This document shows, piece by piece, positions 25,460-37,116 of a stretch of DNA of 64,000 nucleotides. Within the stretch, counting starts at the first letter, position 1. Each line of letters opens with the position of its first letter. Source of the DNA: Bradyrhizobium sp. CCGB01 (GTDB taxonomy: Bacteria; Pseudomonadota; Alphaproteobacteria; Rhizobiales; Xanthobacteraceae); NCBI RefSeq assembly GCF_024199795.1, contig NZ_JANADK010000001.1:5022001-5086000 (forward strand). Reading direction: 5' to 3'. The notes beneath the pieces were generated by a model, which saw only the letters and a program-made list of their open reading frames with translations, had not been told where the DNA came from and did not search any database. Made by a program: the position numbers and the translations under genes.

Positions 25460-26536
25460 ATGGCAGGCGCGATGAGGCCCTGCCTACGCAACGAGACCCC
25501 TGTGACCGGCTCGGCAGTATCAGGCTCTAAGCCGTTGAAAATAGGCGATATCGAAGTCGCCGCCCCGGTCTTCCTGGCGCCGATGTCGGGGGTAACCGAC
25601 TCGCCCGTCCGCCGGCTTGCCGCCGAGCTCGGCGCCGGTCTGGTCGTGTCCGAAATGACCGCCAGCGATGAGCTCGCGAATGGCCACAGGATGTCGCGGT
25701 TGCGCTGCGAAGCGACCGGGATCGGTCCGCACGTGGTCCAGCTCGCCGGCTGCGAGACACACTGGATGGCGGAGGGCGCCCGGATCGCCGAGGCGGAGGG
25801 CGCCGACATCATCGACATCAACATGGGCTGTCCGGCTCGCCACGTCACCGGCGGCCAGTCCGGCTCGGCCCTGATGCGCGACCTCGACCATGCCGTCAGC
25901 CTGATCGACGCGACCATCGCGGCGGTGAAGGTTCCGGTGACGCTGAAGATGCGGCTCGGCTGGGACGACCGTAGCCGCAACGCGCCGGAGCTGGCGCGCC
26001 GCGCGGAAGCTGCCGGCATCAAGCTCGTCACGGTCCATGGCCGCACCCGCTGCCAGTTCTACAAGGGCGAGGCCGACTGGGATGCGATCCGCGCCGTGCG
26101 CGAAGCGATCTCCATTCCCCTCGTCGTCAACGGCGACATCACCACTTACGAGAAGGCGCTCGCCGCGCTGGAGGCCTCCGGCGCCGACGCCGTGATGATC
26201 GGCCGCGGCGCGCAGGGCCAGCCCTGGCTGCCCGGCGAGATCGGCCGGCGCCTCAAGGGCGGAGCGGCTGAAGCCACGCCATCGCTCGCGACGCAGCTGC
26301 ACTATGTCCGCACGCTCTATGAGGGCGTCTGCGCGCTGTACGGCCTGCGTATCGGCCTCAGGCATGCGCGCAAACATCTGGGCTGGGCGCTCGACGTCGC
26401 GGCCGATGCGAGCGGCGCGCCATTCGAGAAGCTGAAGGGGTGGCGCCAGAAGATCCTCACCTCCGAGGATCCGGGCCTGGTCCACCAGTCGCTGCAAGAC
26501 GCATTCGACGACTTCGCATGGAGCGCTGCTGCATGA
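25460..26536 (+). CDS. dusB: tRNA-dihydrouridine synthase (DusB/NifR3)
   Basis: 358 residues. The FMN TIM barrel is complete: [14 protein letters not shown] at the start, the catalytic cysteine C124 in [14 protein letters not shown], the [15 protein letters not shown] motif and the GRGAQGQPW phosphate site. It reduces uridine in tRNA D-loops. GTG 25502 is an alternative start nearer the usual family N-terminus. Its stop overlaps the ntrB start (ATGA), the standard nifR3-ntrB-ntrC arrangement of alphaproteobacteria. Confidence 0.95.
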   Translation: MAGAMRPCLRNETPVTGSAVSGSKPLKIGDIEVAAPVFLAPMSGVTDSPVRRLAAELGAGLVVSEMTASDELANGHRMSRLRCEATGIGPHVVQLAGCETHWMAEGARIAEAEGADIIDINMGCPARHVTGGQSGSALMRDLDHAVSLIDATIAAVKVPVTLKMRLGWDDRSRNAPELARRAEAAGIKLVTVHGRTRCQFYKGEADWDAIRAVREAISIPLVVNGDITTYEKALAALEASGADAVMIGRGAQGQPWLPGEIGRRLKGGAAEATPSLATQLHYVRTLYEGVCALYGLRIGLRHARKHLGWALDVAADASGAPFEKLKGWRQKILTSEDPGLVHQSLQDAFDDFAWSAAA

Positions 26537-27702
26537 GCTCAGCCGCTGAACACCGCCGGCCGGCCGACAGCGATGCGATCCTGGATGCGCTGCCCAATCC
26601 CGTGCTCATGATCGGACCGGACGGCAAGATCGTCGCCGCCAACATCGCAACCGAAGCCTTCTTCGATATCTCGACCCAGTTCCTGAAGCGACAGTCGCTG
26701 AAAGAGCTGGTGCCGTTCGGCAGCCCCTTGCTGGCGCTGATCGACCAGGTGCGTTCGTCGAACTCGCCGGTCAACGAATACAAGGTCGATCTCGGCACGC
26801 CGCGCATGGGCGGCGACCGTCAGGTCGATCTGCATGTCGCCCCGCTGACGGAGCGGCCCGGCCATATCGTCGTGATGCTGCAGGAGCGCTCCATCGCCGA
26901 CAAGATGGACCGCCAGCTCACCCATCGCAGCGCCGCGCGCTCGGTGATCGCGCTGGCCGCGATGCTGGCCCATGAGATCAAGAATCCGCTGTCCGGCATC
27001 CGCGGCGCGGCGCAGCTGCTCGAGCAACAGGCCTCGTCCGAGGACCGCATGCTGACGCGGCTGATCTGCGACGAGGCCGATCGCATCGTGACGCTGGTCG
27101 ACCGCATGGAGGTGTTCGGCGACGAACGCCCCGTGGTGCGCGGCCCGGTCAACATCCATTCCGTGCTCGATCACGTGAAGCGGCTGGCGCAGTCGGGCTT
27201 TGCCCGCAACATCCGCTTCATCGAGGATTACGATCCCTCGCTCCCCCCGGTACTCGCGAACCAGGATCAGCTCGTCCAGGTGTTCCTCAACCTCGTGAAG
27301 AACGCCGCCGAAGCGCTGATCGACGTTCCCGACGCCGAGATCCAGCTCACCACCGCGTTCCGTCCCGGCGTGCGCCTGTCAGTCCCCGGTCAAAAATCCC
27401 GTGTATCCCTGCCGCTCGAATTCTGCGTGAAGGACAACGGACCAGGCGTGCCGGACGATCTTCTGCCCAACCTGTTCGATCCCTTCGTGACCACCAAGCA
27501 GACCGGCTCGGGTCTGGGCCTCGCGCTGGTCGCAAAGATCATCGGGGATCACGGGGGCATCATCGAATGCGAGTCTCAGCCGCGCAAGACCACCTTCCGC
27601 GTGCTGATGCCGATGTATTCCACATCGGTCAAACATGCCGATCAAAGCAGCCGCGACGGCTCTGCCGGGAAGTCGTCGTCTGCGTCACAGGGGGCGAAAT
27701 GA
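26533..27702 (+). CDS. ntrB: nitrogen regulation sensor kinase NtrB
   Basis: 389 residues, cytoplasmic. An N-terminal PAS domain (~12-125) is followed by the phospho-accepting H147 ([12 protein letters not shown]). The ATP-binding domain has the N box [11 protein letters not shown]1 DNGPGVPDD and G2 TGSGLGLAL. It phosphorylates or dephosphorylates NtrC according to PII signalling of nitrogen status. The start overlaps dusB by 4 bp; ntrC follows 9 bp later. Confidence 0.96.
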   Translation: MSSAAEHRRPADSDAILDALPNPVLMIGPDGKIVAANIATEAFFDISTQFLKRQSLKELVPFGSPLLALIDQVRSSNSPVNEYKVDLGTPRMGGDRQVDLHVAPLTERPGHIVVMLQERSIADKMDRQLTHRSAARSVIALAAMLAHEIKNPLSGIRGAAQLLEQQASSEDRMLTRLICDEADRIVTLVDRMEVFGDERPVVRGPVNIHSVLDHVKRLAQSGFARNIRFIEDYDPSLPPVLANQDQLVQVFLNLVKNAAEALIDVPDAEIQLTTAFRPGVRLSVPGQKSRVSLPLEFCVKDNGPGVPDDLLPNLFDPFVTTKQTGSGLGLALVAKIIGDHGGIIECESQPRKTTFRVLMPMYSTSVKHADQSSRDGSAGKSSSASQGAK

Positions 27703-27711
27703 GGATTAACG

Positions 27712-29154
<1,443 letters not shown>

Positions 29155-29321
29155 TCTTCCCGAACGGACGGTGGCTCAGCTCCCCCTACCAAAGCGGAGC
29201 TGAGCCTGTCCGGATCGCGTTGGCCGTTGTGGCTGACGCGGTGAGGAAAAGTCCGAATCGGGCCGAAACGTTCCGTTGGAACGTATGAATTGTCATTTAA
29301 CCGCGGCGCGCTGCGTCGCGC
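29155..29321. other. downstream of ntrC: hairpin and spacer
   Basis: Contains a strong hairpin (29173-29206, listed separately). No other feature was recognised between it and the small minus-strand frame ending at 29322. Confidence 0.5.
29173..29206 (+). terminator. 11-bp-stem hairpin after ntrC
   Basis: GGCTCAGCTCC and GGAGCTGAGCC are perfect inverted arms around a 12-nt loop, 18 bp after the ntrC stop. No T-run follows. It separates ntrBC from ntrYX and may be a terminator or a stabilising 3' hairpin. Confidence 0.55.
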
Positions 29322-29468
29322 TCATCTGACCAGCCGGCCAGAGACGGGCACGGCGCTGGCGACGCTCGCCGGCGGCTCTTGCACCCCGATGCCGTTGACG
29401 AGGAGATCGGCGGCCACGATCAGCAGCAGCACGGCCGACACCATTATCGCGAGAAAGAACCTGTCCAT
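29322..29468 (-). CDS. possible 48-residue membrane peptide
   Basis: ATG 29468 on the minus strand gives a peptide starting MDRFFLAIMVSAVLLLIVAA: charged start, one strong transmembrane helix (residues 4-24), and a Pro/Val-rich tail. It occupies the ntrC-ntrY gap, opposite in direction. No clear Shine-Dalgarno sequence was found. The membrane-protein look is not expected from chance, but expression is unproven. Confidence 0.4.
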   Translation of the reverse strand: MDRFFLAIMVSAVLLLIVAADLLVNGIGVQEPPASVASAVPVSGRLVR

Positions 29469-29651
29469 GCCGGTCAAGCCGCATGGGGCGGAATCCGTTC
29501 CCGCAAGCGAGGGCTGCCAAAACAGCGGCCTGTGGATGCGCCGGTCCGCCGCGGCGGGGGCGCCGCGGAATTGTCGCAATTCGGCAACAATGTGGTACGA
29601 ATACATCAGTATCCGCCCGCCGCGGACCCCGTTTTCAGCACCATTGCCGGA

Positions 29652-32042
29652 ATGACCAGCGCAGATACCTCGGCCGCACACTTTGACACGGCCCCAGCGG
29701 AAGAGCCCCGGCGTTGGTCGGTACGGCGCTGGCTGGCGCCGCTTGCCGTCGCAATGGCGTTGCTGTCGGCGCTCCTGACCTTTCTGGTCCTGACTGGCCT
29801 GACGAAGATCGAGCCGACGCCGGAGGTGGTGCGCTCGTTCTACCTGATCAATGCGGCCACGATCCTGCTGCTGGTCGGCATCATCGTCCGCGAGCTCTGG
29901 CAGCTGATCCTGGCGCGTCGGCGGGGCCGGGCGGCGGCCCGCCTCCATGTCCAGATCGTCAGCCTGTTCTCGATCGTGGCGGTGCTGCCGGCGGTGCTGG
30001 TCGCCGTGGTTGCCAACGTCACCATCGAGCGCGGCCTCGACCGGCTGTTCTCCGGCCCGACCAAGGAGGTGATCCAGAATTCGCTGACGATCGCGCGTGC
30101 CTACATGCAGGACCACGCGCAGCTGATCCGCGGCGACATTCTCGGCATGGCCAATGACATTGCCCACGCCCGGCCGCTCTACGACCAGGACCGCCGCTCG
30201 TTCCGCGAGCTGCTGACCGCCAGCGCCGGCTCGCGCAATCTGCCGGGCGCGATGATCATCGACAAGAACACCAACATCCTGGAATCCGCCGACACCGGCA
30301 TGCGGCTGGCCTATTCGCCGCCGGCGCCGGACTTCCTCAGCAACGTCAACGAATCCGAGCCCGAGATCGCGGTGCTGCCCGATGCGAGCTTCGTTGCCGC
30401 GGTGATCCGCCTGCGCGCCTTCAGCGACACCTTCCTCTATGTCGCGCGGCCGCTGGATCCGAATGTGGTTCAACAGCTCAAGCAGACCGAGGTCAGCGTC
30501 GCCGAATACGCCCAGATCGAGTCGCGCCGGCTCGGCATCCAGGTCGCCTTCGCCTTGATGTTCGCGGTGATCGCGCTGACCATCCTGATGGCCTCGGTCC
30601 TGATCGGCCTCAACTTCGCCAACTCGCTGGTCTCGCCGATCCGGCGGCTGATGAACGCGGCCCACACGGTCTCGACCGGCGACCTCCACGTGCAGGTGCC
30701 CGTGCACCAGTCCGAAGGCGATCTCGCCCAGCTGGGCGAGACCTTCAACAAGATGACGCAGGAATTGCGCAGCCAGCGCGACGAGCTCGTCAACGCCAGC
30801 GATCTCATCGACAGCCGTCGCCGCTTCATCGAGGCCGTGCTGTCCTCGGCGAGCGCCGGCATCATCGGCGTCGACACGTCAGGCAGCGTCGGCATCCTCA
30901 ACCGCTCCGCCGAGAAGCTGATCGGGCACTCCGAAGCGGAGACGCTCGGCCATCCGCTGTCCGACGTGCTGCCCGAGCTCGACGAGATGATGAAGACGGC
31001 GCGGGAAGGGACCCAGCGCCTGGTGCAGGGCCAGATCACGATCACGCGCGACGGCACCGAGCGCAACCTGTCGGTCCGCGTCAGCGCCGAGAAGAACCAG
31101 CCGCACGACAGCTACATCATCACGCTCGACGACATCACCGAGCTGGTCTCGGCGCAGCGCACCTCGGCCTGGGGCGACGTCGCGCGCCGCATCGCCCACG
31201 AGATCAAGAACCCGCTGACGCCGATCCAGCTCTCGGCCGAACGCATCCGCCGCAAGTTCGGCAAGGACATCACCGAGACCAAGGACAAGCAGATCTTCGA
31301 GCAGTGCACCGACACCATTGTGCGCCAGGTCGACGATATCCGCCGCATGGTCGACGAGTTCTCGCGCTTCGCGCGGATGCCGAAGCCGGTGATGGAGGGC
31401 GAGGACGTCGCCGACACCGTGCGGCAGGCGGTGTTCCTGATGAAGGTCGCCCATCCCGAGATCGATATCGAGGCCGAGTTCAGGGACGATCCGCTGCGGG
31501 CCCAGTTCGACCGGCGGCTGATCTCGCAGGCGGTCACGAACATCGTCAAGAACGCGACCGAGGCGATCGAGCAGGTCCCGCCGGAGGAGCTCGGCAAGGG
31601 CCGCATCGACGTCGTGGTCTCGCGCGAGGGCGAGGACGTGCTGATCGACGTCATCGACAACGGCATCGGCCTGCCCAAGGTCGCGCGTTCGCGGCTCCTC
31701 GAGCCTTATGTGACGACACGCGCCAAGGGCACCGGCCTCGGCCTCGCGATCGTCGGCCGCGTGCTTGAAGACCATGGCGGTCGTATCGAGCTGAAGGATG
31801 CCTCCGACTTCCGGGAGGGCCAGCGCGGCGCGTGGATGCGGATGCGCTTTGCGATCTCCGGGGCTCCCCCGAAGAGCGAGGAGACCGGGCAGGCACCGAC
31901 GGCCGCAAACGCGGTCACGGAAACCGCCAGGCCCCCTGAAACAGACAAGACCCCTGAAACAAAACAGCCGGCCGCCGAAACCAATGAGCCGGCTGAAAAG
32001 ACCAATGATTCACCGAAAATCGAAGCCTCAACAGGCAGCTGA
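29652..32042 (+). CDS. ntrY: nitrogen regulation membrane sensor kinase NtrY
   Basis: 796 residues. Membrane helices lie near residues 26-48, 60-80, 95-120 and 295-320, enclosing a periplasmic sensor region. HAMP, PAS and kinase domains follow, with phospho-accepting H516 ([11 protein letters not shown]), NIVKNATEAI, DNGIGLP and GTGLGLAI. The tail after ~740 is a Pro/Thr/Glu-rich disordered stretch. ATG 29652 is chosen; an upstream GTG near 29590 is possible. ntrX follows after 17 bp. NtrYX links nitrogen and redox sensing. Confidence 0.95.
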   Translation: MTSADTSAAHFDTAPAEEPRRWSVRRWLAPLAVAMALLSALLTFLVLTGLTKIEPTPEVVRSFYLINAATILLLVGIIVRELWQLILARRRGRAAARLHVQIVSLFSIVAVLPAVLVAVVANVTIERGLDRLFSGPTKEVIQNSLTIARAYMQDHAQLIRGDILGMANDIAHARPLYDQDRRSFRELLTASAGSRNLPGAMIIDKNTNILESADTGMRLAYSPPAPDFLSNVNESEPEIAVLPDASFVAAVIRLRAFSDTFLYVARPLDPNVVQQLKQTEVSVAEYAQIESRRLGIQVAFALMFAVIALTILMASVLIGLNFANSLVSPIRRLMNAAHTVSTGDLHVQVPVHQSEGDLAQLGETFNKMTQELRSQRDELVNASDLIDSRRRFIEAVLSSASAGIIGVDTSGSVGILNRSAEKLIGHSEAETLGHPLSDVLPELDEMMKTAREGTQRLVQGQITITRDGTERNLSVRVSAEKNQPHDSYIITLDDITELVSAQRTSAWGDVARRIAHEIKNPLTPIQLSAERIRRKFGKDITETKDKQIFEQCTDTIVRQVDDIRRMVDEFSRFARMPKPVMEGEDVADTVRQAVFLMKVAHPEIDIEAEFRDDPLRAQFDRRLISQAVTNIVKNATEAIEQVPPEELGKGRIDVVVSREGEDVLIDVIDNGIGLPKVARSRLLEPYVTTRAKGTGLGLAIVGRVLEDHGGRIELKDASDFREGQRGAWMRMRFAISGAPPKSEETGQAPTAANAVTETARPPETDKTPETKQPAAETNEPAEKTNDSPKIEASTGS

Positions 32043-32059
32043 CAAGACAGGCGCGACCC

Positions 32060-33430
32060 ATGGCAAGTGAAATTCTGATTGTCGATGATGAGGCCGATAT
32101 TCGGGATCTCGTCGCGGGCATTCTCGAAGACGAGGGTTTTGTCACGCGGACCGCGCGCGATAGCGACTCCGCGCTCGCCGAGATCGCCAACCGCAGGCCG
32201 CATCTGGTGTTTCTCGACATCTGGCTGCAGGGCTCCAAGCTCGACGGCTTGCAGCTACTGGAGCAGGTCAAGAAGGACAATGCCGACCTGCCGGTCGTGA
32301 TGATCTCCGGCCACGGCAACATCGAGACCGCGGTCGCCGCGATCAAGCGCGGCGCCTACGACTTCATCGAGAAGCCGTTCAAGGCCGACCGGCTGATCCT
32401 GGTCGCGACCAGGGCGCTGGAGAATTCGCGGCTCAAGCGCGAGGTCAAGGAGCTGAAGCAGCTCGCGCCGAGCGCAAGCTCGCTCGTCGGCCGCTCGCCG
32501 AGCATGAACCAGCTGCGCCAGACCATCGAGCGCGCGGCCAAGGCCAACAGCCGCATCCTGATCGTCGGCCCTGCCGGCGCCGGCAAGGAGCTGACCGCGC
32601 GCACCCTGCATACGGCCTCGGGTCGCGCCGACGGTCCCTTCGTCGTCATCAACGCAGCCGCGATCACGCCCGAGCGCATGGAGCACGAGCTGTTCGGCGT
32701 CGAGCAGTCCAACGGCGAGCAGCCGCGCAAGCCCGGCGCGCTCGAGGAAGCCCATGGCGGCACGCTGTTCATCGACGAGATCGCGGACATGCCGCGCGAG
32801 ACCCAGAACAAGATTTTGCGCGTGCTGGTCGAGCAGTCGTTCCAGCGCGTCGGCGGCACCTCCAAGGTGCAGGTCGACGTCCGCATCATCTCCTCGACCG
32901 CGCGCAATCTCGAAGAGGAGATCGCGGCCGGTCATTTCCGCGAGGACCTCTATCACCGGCTCTCGGTGGTGCCGATCCGCGTGCCCGCGCTGTCGGAGCG
33001 GCGCGAGGACATTCCGGAATTGATCGACTATTTCATGGAGCAGATCTCGGCCGGCAGCGGCCTGCCCAAGCGGCAGATCGGGCAGGACGCGATGGCGGTG
33101 CTGCAATCGCATGTCTGGCCAGGCAATGTACGCCAGCTCCGCAACAACGTTGAGAGAGTCATGATTCTGGCCGCGGGTGGACCGGAGGTGATCATCACCG
33201 CCGACATGCTGCCGCAGGACGTCGGCTCCATGGTGCCGGCCATGCCGACCAGCAACAACGGCGAGCACATCATGGGCCTGCCGCTGCGCGAAGCGCGCGA
33301 AGTGTTCGAGCGCGACTATTTGATTGCACAGATCAGCCGTTTTTCAGGAAATATTTCTCGCACGGCTGAGTTTGTTGGCATGGAACGCTCGGCGCTGCAT
33401 CGGAAGTTGAAAGCGCTCGGCGTCGGCTAG
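32060..33430 (+). CDS. ntrX: response regulator NtrX
   Basis: 456 residues. The receiver domain has D53 (VFLDIWLQGSKLDG). The AAA+ domain has a Walker A variant GPAGAGKE, and the Fis-type HTH (NISRTAEFVGMERSALHRKL) is at the C-terminus. The loop that should read GAFTGA after ELFG is replaced by VEQSNGEQPRKPGALEEA, so it probably cannot activate sigma-54 polymerase directly. That feature is typical of alphaproteobacterial NtrX. It is the partner of NtrY immediately upstream. Confidence 0.95.
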   Translation: MASEILIVDDEADIRDLVAGILEDEGFVTRTARDSDSALAEIANRRPHLVFLDIWLQGSKLDGLQLLEQVKKDNADLPVVMISGHGNIETAVAAIKRGAYDFIEKPFKADRLILVATRALENSRLKREVKELKQLAPSASSLVGRSPSMNQLRQTIERAAKANSRILIVGPAGAGKELTARTLHTASGRADGPFVVINAAAITPERMEHELFGVEQSNGEQPRKPGALEEAHGGTLFIDEIADMPRETQNKILRVLVEQSFQRVGGTSKVQVDVRIISSTARNLEEEIAAGHFREDLYHRLSVVPIRVPALSERREDIPELIDYFMEQISAGSGLPKRQIGQDAMAVLQSHVWPGNVRQLRNNVERVMILAAGGPEVIITADMLPQDVGSMVPAMPTSNNGEHIMGLPLREAREVFERDYLIAQISRFSGNISRTAEFVGMERSALHRKLKALGVG

Positions 33431-33776
33431 AGCGTTTTCGCGTGAATGGCATACCGGCTCGCATACAGAAGGCCCATTAGCACAAGAATCTCGGGCGCCG
33501 CTTCAATGGGAACGGAAATGACTTGAGCGCCGCGACGTTGCGGCCGGGACGTCAGGGATAAGCGAGGAAAATCATCGATTTCCGTAGTTTTTCGGGGCAA
33601 TTGGGCTTGGCCTGCCGCGTGAAGCGGCTTGCCTAATAACCCGTCCTGCCCTCTAATCGACCCGCTGTTCCTCCGAGGGGGATCTCATGAGGAACGGCAA
33701 CCGGGTGAGACCCCATATTCTCAAAAGCGGGGCACAACCGGCGCAATAAAAAGAAACTCAAAGCGAGAAAAAAACA
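33431..33776. other. hfq leader/promoter region
   Basis: 346 bp without a gene. A hairpin with arms GTTCCTC (33667-33673) and GAGGAAC (33689-33695) lies about 80 bp before hfq. The last ~50 bp are A-rich (CAATAAAAAGAAACTC and AGAAAAAAAC), which resembles an Hfq-binding A-tract and could allow autoregulation. That role is inference. Confidence 0.5.
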
Positions 33777-34025
33777 ATGGCGGCAGACCGCGCACAAAAC
33801 CTACAGGACACCTTCCTTAATCACGTTCGCAAAACCAAAACGCCACTGACGATCTTTCTGGTCAACGGAGTGAAGCTCCAGGGCATCGTGACCTGGTTCG
33901 ACAATTTCTGTCTGCTACTTCGGCGCGACGGTCACTCGCAGCTCGTGTACAAGCATGCGATCTCGACCATCATGCCGGGCGCTCCGATCCAGCTGTTCGA
34001 AGGCGGCGAGGATCAGCCGGCTTGA
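33777..34025 (+). CDS. hfq: RNA chaperone Hfq
   Basis: 82 residues, the short alphaproteobacterial form. The Sm1 motif ([11 protein letters not shown], then [22 protein letters not shown]) and Sm2 motif (YKHAISTI) are intact. The hexamer helps small RNAs pair with mRNAs and is required for nifA expression in several rhizobia. The start lies in an A-rich leader without a strong ribosome site. hflX begins 11 bp later. Confidence 0.98.
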   Translation: MAADRAQNLQDTFLNHVRKTKTPLTIFLVNGVKLQGIVTWFDNFCLLLRRDGHSQLVYKHAISTIMPGAPIQLFEGGEDQPA

Positions 34026-34036
34026 GAGTGATCTGA

Positions 34037-35419
34037 TTGGAACCCCGGAATTTCGACGGGGAGGCCGACCGTCCGCGGGCGGCCGGGGCTAAGCAGACCG
34101 GGCGGGTGCTTGTCATCGGCCCCTACTTGCGGGTGCGTGCGGGAAGCGCCGACGCGCAATCGGAAAGCCATGTCCAGCGAGACGCCGAGGCCCGGCTCGA
34201 CGAAGCCGCAGGCCTCGCGCGTGCGATCGATCTCGTCATAGCCGAGGCCATCATCGCGCCCATCAGCCAGATCAGGCCCGCGACCTATATTGGCAAAGGC
34301 AAGGTCGAGGAGATCGCGGGGCTGATCAAGACCCTCGACGTCGAGCTCGTGGTGATGGATTGCGCGCTGGCGCCGATCCAGCAGCGCAATCTCGAGAAGG
34401 AGTTGCACGCCAAGGTGCTCGACCGCACCGGGCTCATCCTGGAAATCTTCGGCCGCCGCGCCAAGACCAGGGAAGGCTCGCTTCAGGTCGAGCTTGCGCA
34501 TCTCAACTACCAGCGCTCGCGCCTGGTGCGGTCGTGGACCCATCTGGAGCGCCAGCGCGGCGGTTTCGGATTCATGGGCGGTCCCGGCGAGACGCAGATC
34601 GAGGCCGACCGCCGCCTGATCCAGGAGCGTATCTCCAAGCTCGAGGGCGAACTGAAGAAGGTGCAGGCGACGCGGCGCCTGCATCGCGCGGGACGCCAGC
34701 GCGTGCCGTATCGCGTCGTCGCTCTGGTCGGCTACACCAACGCCGGCAAGTCGACACTGTTCAACCGCCTGACCCGCGCCGACGTCCAAGCTGCCGACAT
34801 GCTGTTCGCGACGCTCGATCCGACCCTGCGCGCGCTCACCCTGCCGCATGGCGGCAAGGCGATGCTGTCCGACACCGTCGGCTTCATCTCCAACCTGCCG
34901 ACGCAGCTCGTCGCTGCCTTCCGCGCCACGCTGGAAGAGGTGCTGGAAGCGGACGTCATCCTGCATGTGCGCGACATCTCGCACGAGGATGCCGAGGCCC
35001 AGCAGAGCGACGTCGACGCCGTGCTGCGCCAGCTCGGTATCAATCCTGACGACAGCGGCCGCATCATCGAGGTCTGGAACAAGATCGACCGCTACGATGC
35101 CGAACAGCGCGAAGAGCTCTTGAACATCGCCGCGCGCAGGCCGGAAGATCATCCGGCGATGCTGGTCTCGGCCGTATCGGGCGAGGGCATCGATACGCTG
35201 CTGGCCGCGATCGAGGAGCGGTTGGCGGCAAAACGCACCACGCTCGATCTCTCCATCGACGCCGCCGACGGCGCCGGCATCAGCTGGCTGCACCGCAATT
35301 CCGAGGTGCTGGCCAAGGAGCTGCACGACGGCCGCTTCGACATGACGGTGCGGGTGGACGAGACCAAACGCGATATCGTGGTGAACCGGTTCGACGCGGT
35401 GCCGCGTCTGTCGGCGTAA
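34037..35419 (+). CDS. hflX: GTPase HflX
   Basis: 460 residues. An N-terminal HflX domain (IGKGKVEEIAGL, RRAKTREGSLQVELAHLNYQ, and FMGGPGETQIEADRR) precedes a GTPase domain with G1 GYTNAGKST, G3 DTVGFI and G4 NKID. HflX splits stalled ribosomes during stress. The TTG at 34037 is the first usable start, because TGA at 34034 closes anything earlier. The hfq-hflX order is conserved across proteobacteria. Confidence 0.96.
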   Translation: MEPRNFDGEADRPRAAGAKQTGRVLVIGPYLRVRAGSADAQSESHVQRDAEARLDEAAGLARAIDLVIAEAIIAPISQIRPATYIGKGKVEEIAGLIKTLDVELVVMDCALAPIQQRNLEKELHAKVLDRTGLILEIFGRRAKTREGSLQVELAHLNYQRSRLVRSWTHLERQRGGFGFMGGPGETQIEADRRLIQERISKLEGELKKVQATRRLHRAGRQRVPYRVVALVGYTNAGKSTLFNRLTRADVQAADMLFATLDPTLRALTLPHGGKAMLSDTVGFISNLPTQLVAAFRATLEEVLEADVILHVRDISHEDAEAQQSDVDAVLRQLGINPDDSGRIIEVWNKIDRYDAEQREELLNIAARRPEDHPAMLVSAVSGEGIDTLLAAIEERLAAKRTTLDLSIDAADGAGISWLHRNSEVLAKELHDGRFDMTVRVDETKRDIVVNRFDAVPRLSA

Positions 35420-35428
35420 GACGCCCTC

Positions 35429-35490
35429 GTAGCCCGGATGAAGCGAAGCGTAATCCGGGATGTCATTGCGCTGCGCTCCATCCGGGCTAC
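35429..35490. repeat. palindromic dispersed repeat (short GTAGCCCGGATG copy)
   Basis: GTAGCCCGGATG and CATCCGGGCTAC are perfect 12-bp arms, and the match extends with a few mismatches through the AGCGAAGCG part. It is a shorter relative of the element at 16444, located 9 bp after hflX. It may end the hfq-hflX transcript. No feature was recognised in 35491-35647. Confidence 0.85.
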
Positions 35491-35647
35491 GCACTTTCCG
35501 TGCAAGCCGGCGACAGCGAGTTGGCGGCGGGCTTCCTTGCGTGCCTCCGACGCGGAGTGACGCAGGACACTAGGACGCGGACCCATCAACGCGCAGCCAC
35601 AGCCTAATCGACGCAAGTTGAACGAAGGCAAAGCGCTGCGCGCTCAA

Positions 35648-36907
35648 CTACGGAAGTCCTCTTGTCATCGTAAAGGGATTGAACCCACGTTCCGCGAGGG
35701 AAGCCCAAGAAGCTGCGCCAAGATGTGACAATCGGAAATAGAGTCGCGGCTTGGTCGGGTCGGTGTCCAACACGAACCCGGTCGGTAACTCGCGGACAGT
35801 CGTGGCATAGAACCCACCATCGGGCGACCTCTTGGATTCGATTACAGCGATCAACGACTCTGCCCTCTCAGTCCTGCCGAGCAATTTCATCAAGAGAGCC
35901 ATTTGGCCCGTCCCTTCGGTCCACACACCGTCCCGGTCTTCACCGTAAGAAAAGCCCCCGCCGACACTCATTCGCTGTTCGGCGGTCGTCATTGCTGATG
36001 CAAATTTCCCGGCCGCTCCGTGAAGCGCTGTTAAAGGCCAGATCTGAGCATCCAGAGCCAAAATCGGATTGTGCGTGACGCCGTCTTCAGCGGTACCTGC
36101 GGCGAAACAGGCGCATGCCGGATCCCACATCGTATTTACGAAGTACTCAGCAACCGTTGCCTTATCGCGCCAGCGCGAATCGCCTGTACGGATCGCAAGA
36201 AGGCCAAACGCGGCGGCGAGGTCAGTATTATGTTCAGTCGATTTCCACGTCCGCACTTCCGGCGACGGTTCGTGCCCAAACGTACCACCCGTGAAACCGC
36301 CAGTACCGCGCTTATCGGCCCATTGCGCGACCCAGGCGCCAAGCCGTGCTGCACCATCGCGGAACCGAGAGCCGGTGTTCACATCATCAATCGACAGCAA
36401 CGCCAACATGGCCCATGCCATGTTACCAACATCGCTGCCCACCTGATATCGATCCTCTAACCATTTGTTCTGAGTCTTGTCCCACCACCCTGGAAGTTTG
36501 ACGGGGCCATTCGCCACCACACCCGCGGCGTAGGCGTTCCTGAGCCGTCCATCATGCCAGGTGCGGTCGTTGTCGATGGCCCAGAGAATCGCCGAGCCAA
36601 TCCGATACGCTTTATCTTGCTCACCGCAACCGACCAATGCGATGGCGGCTACCGCATTGTCATAGAGGTAGGCGGCGCCATGCAGAGGCCCCGATTCGAC
36701 GGTCGGATAGCTGGGCAGGAACAACGGCCCTGATGGCGGTGCCTTATCAATTAGACCAGCGAGGTATCCGCACGCCGACGTTTTTGGTGCTGTTGAAGCC
36801 TGCAGAGGAGCGGAGGCCATCATGATTGCGAAAGTCGCGACGACCCAAGTGTGAGGGCAGAGCCCGCGACAACGGTAGAAGCAATAAGTGATTGGTGCCG
36901 GTAGCAT
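35648..36907 (-). CDS. secreted protein, probable alpha/alpha-barrel (six-hairpin-like)
   Basis: 419 residues. A hydrophobic segment at about 20-36 ending APLQASTAP suggests a signal peptide. The mature part repeats helix pairs rich in Gly, Trp and Asp (GAAYLYDNAVAAIALVGCG, NMAWAMLALLSID, TDLAAAFGLLAIRTGDSRW, GTGQMALLMKLLG). That pattern recalls six-hairpin glycosidases and related polysaccharide enzymes; no specific family or catalytic pair was identified. AGAGG 7 bp before the ATG supports the start. Codon use looks less GC-rich than its neighbours, hinting at transfer. Confidence 0.7.
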   Translation of the reverse strand: MLPAPITYCFYRCRGLCPHTWVVATFAIMMASAPLQASTAPKTSACGYLAGLIDKAPPSGPLFLPSYPTVESGPLHGAAYLYDNAVAAIALVGCGEQDKAYRIGSAILWAIDNDRTWHDGRLRNAYAAGVVANGPVKLPGWWDKTQNKWLEDRYQVGSDVGNMAWAMLALLSIDDVNTGSRFRDGAARLGAWVAQWADKRGTGGFTGGTFGHEPSPEVRTWKSTEHNTDLAAAFGLLAIRTGDSRWRDKATVAEYFVNTMWDPACACFAAGTAEDGVTHNPILALDAQIWPLTALHGAAGKFASAMTTAEQRMSVGGGFSYGEDRDGVWTEGTGQMALLMKLLGRTERAESLIAVIESKRSPDGGFYATTVRELPTGFVLDTDPTKPRLYFRLSHLGAASWASLAERGFNPFTMTRGLP

Positions 36908-37116
36908 TTCGCTGCCTCTCGTGTCTTTTCAGCCAAGATAGACTTTGGGACATCGGGAAGAAAGCAGGTCAGGATCGAGTAAAAAATCGTGCCTTCATCT
37001 TCAATGGCAGTTTATGGCCCATTGCGACATCTTGCGCTGCCACACAACTCCGGCCGTTATAGGAGCAAAGCAGGCATTGCCTTCGCATCACGCCGCCGGG
37101 TTTATGGGTACACGGC

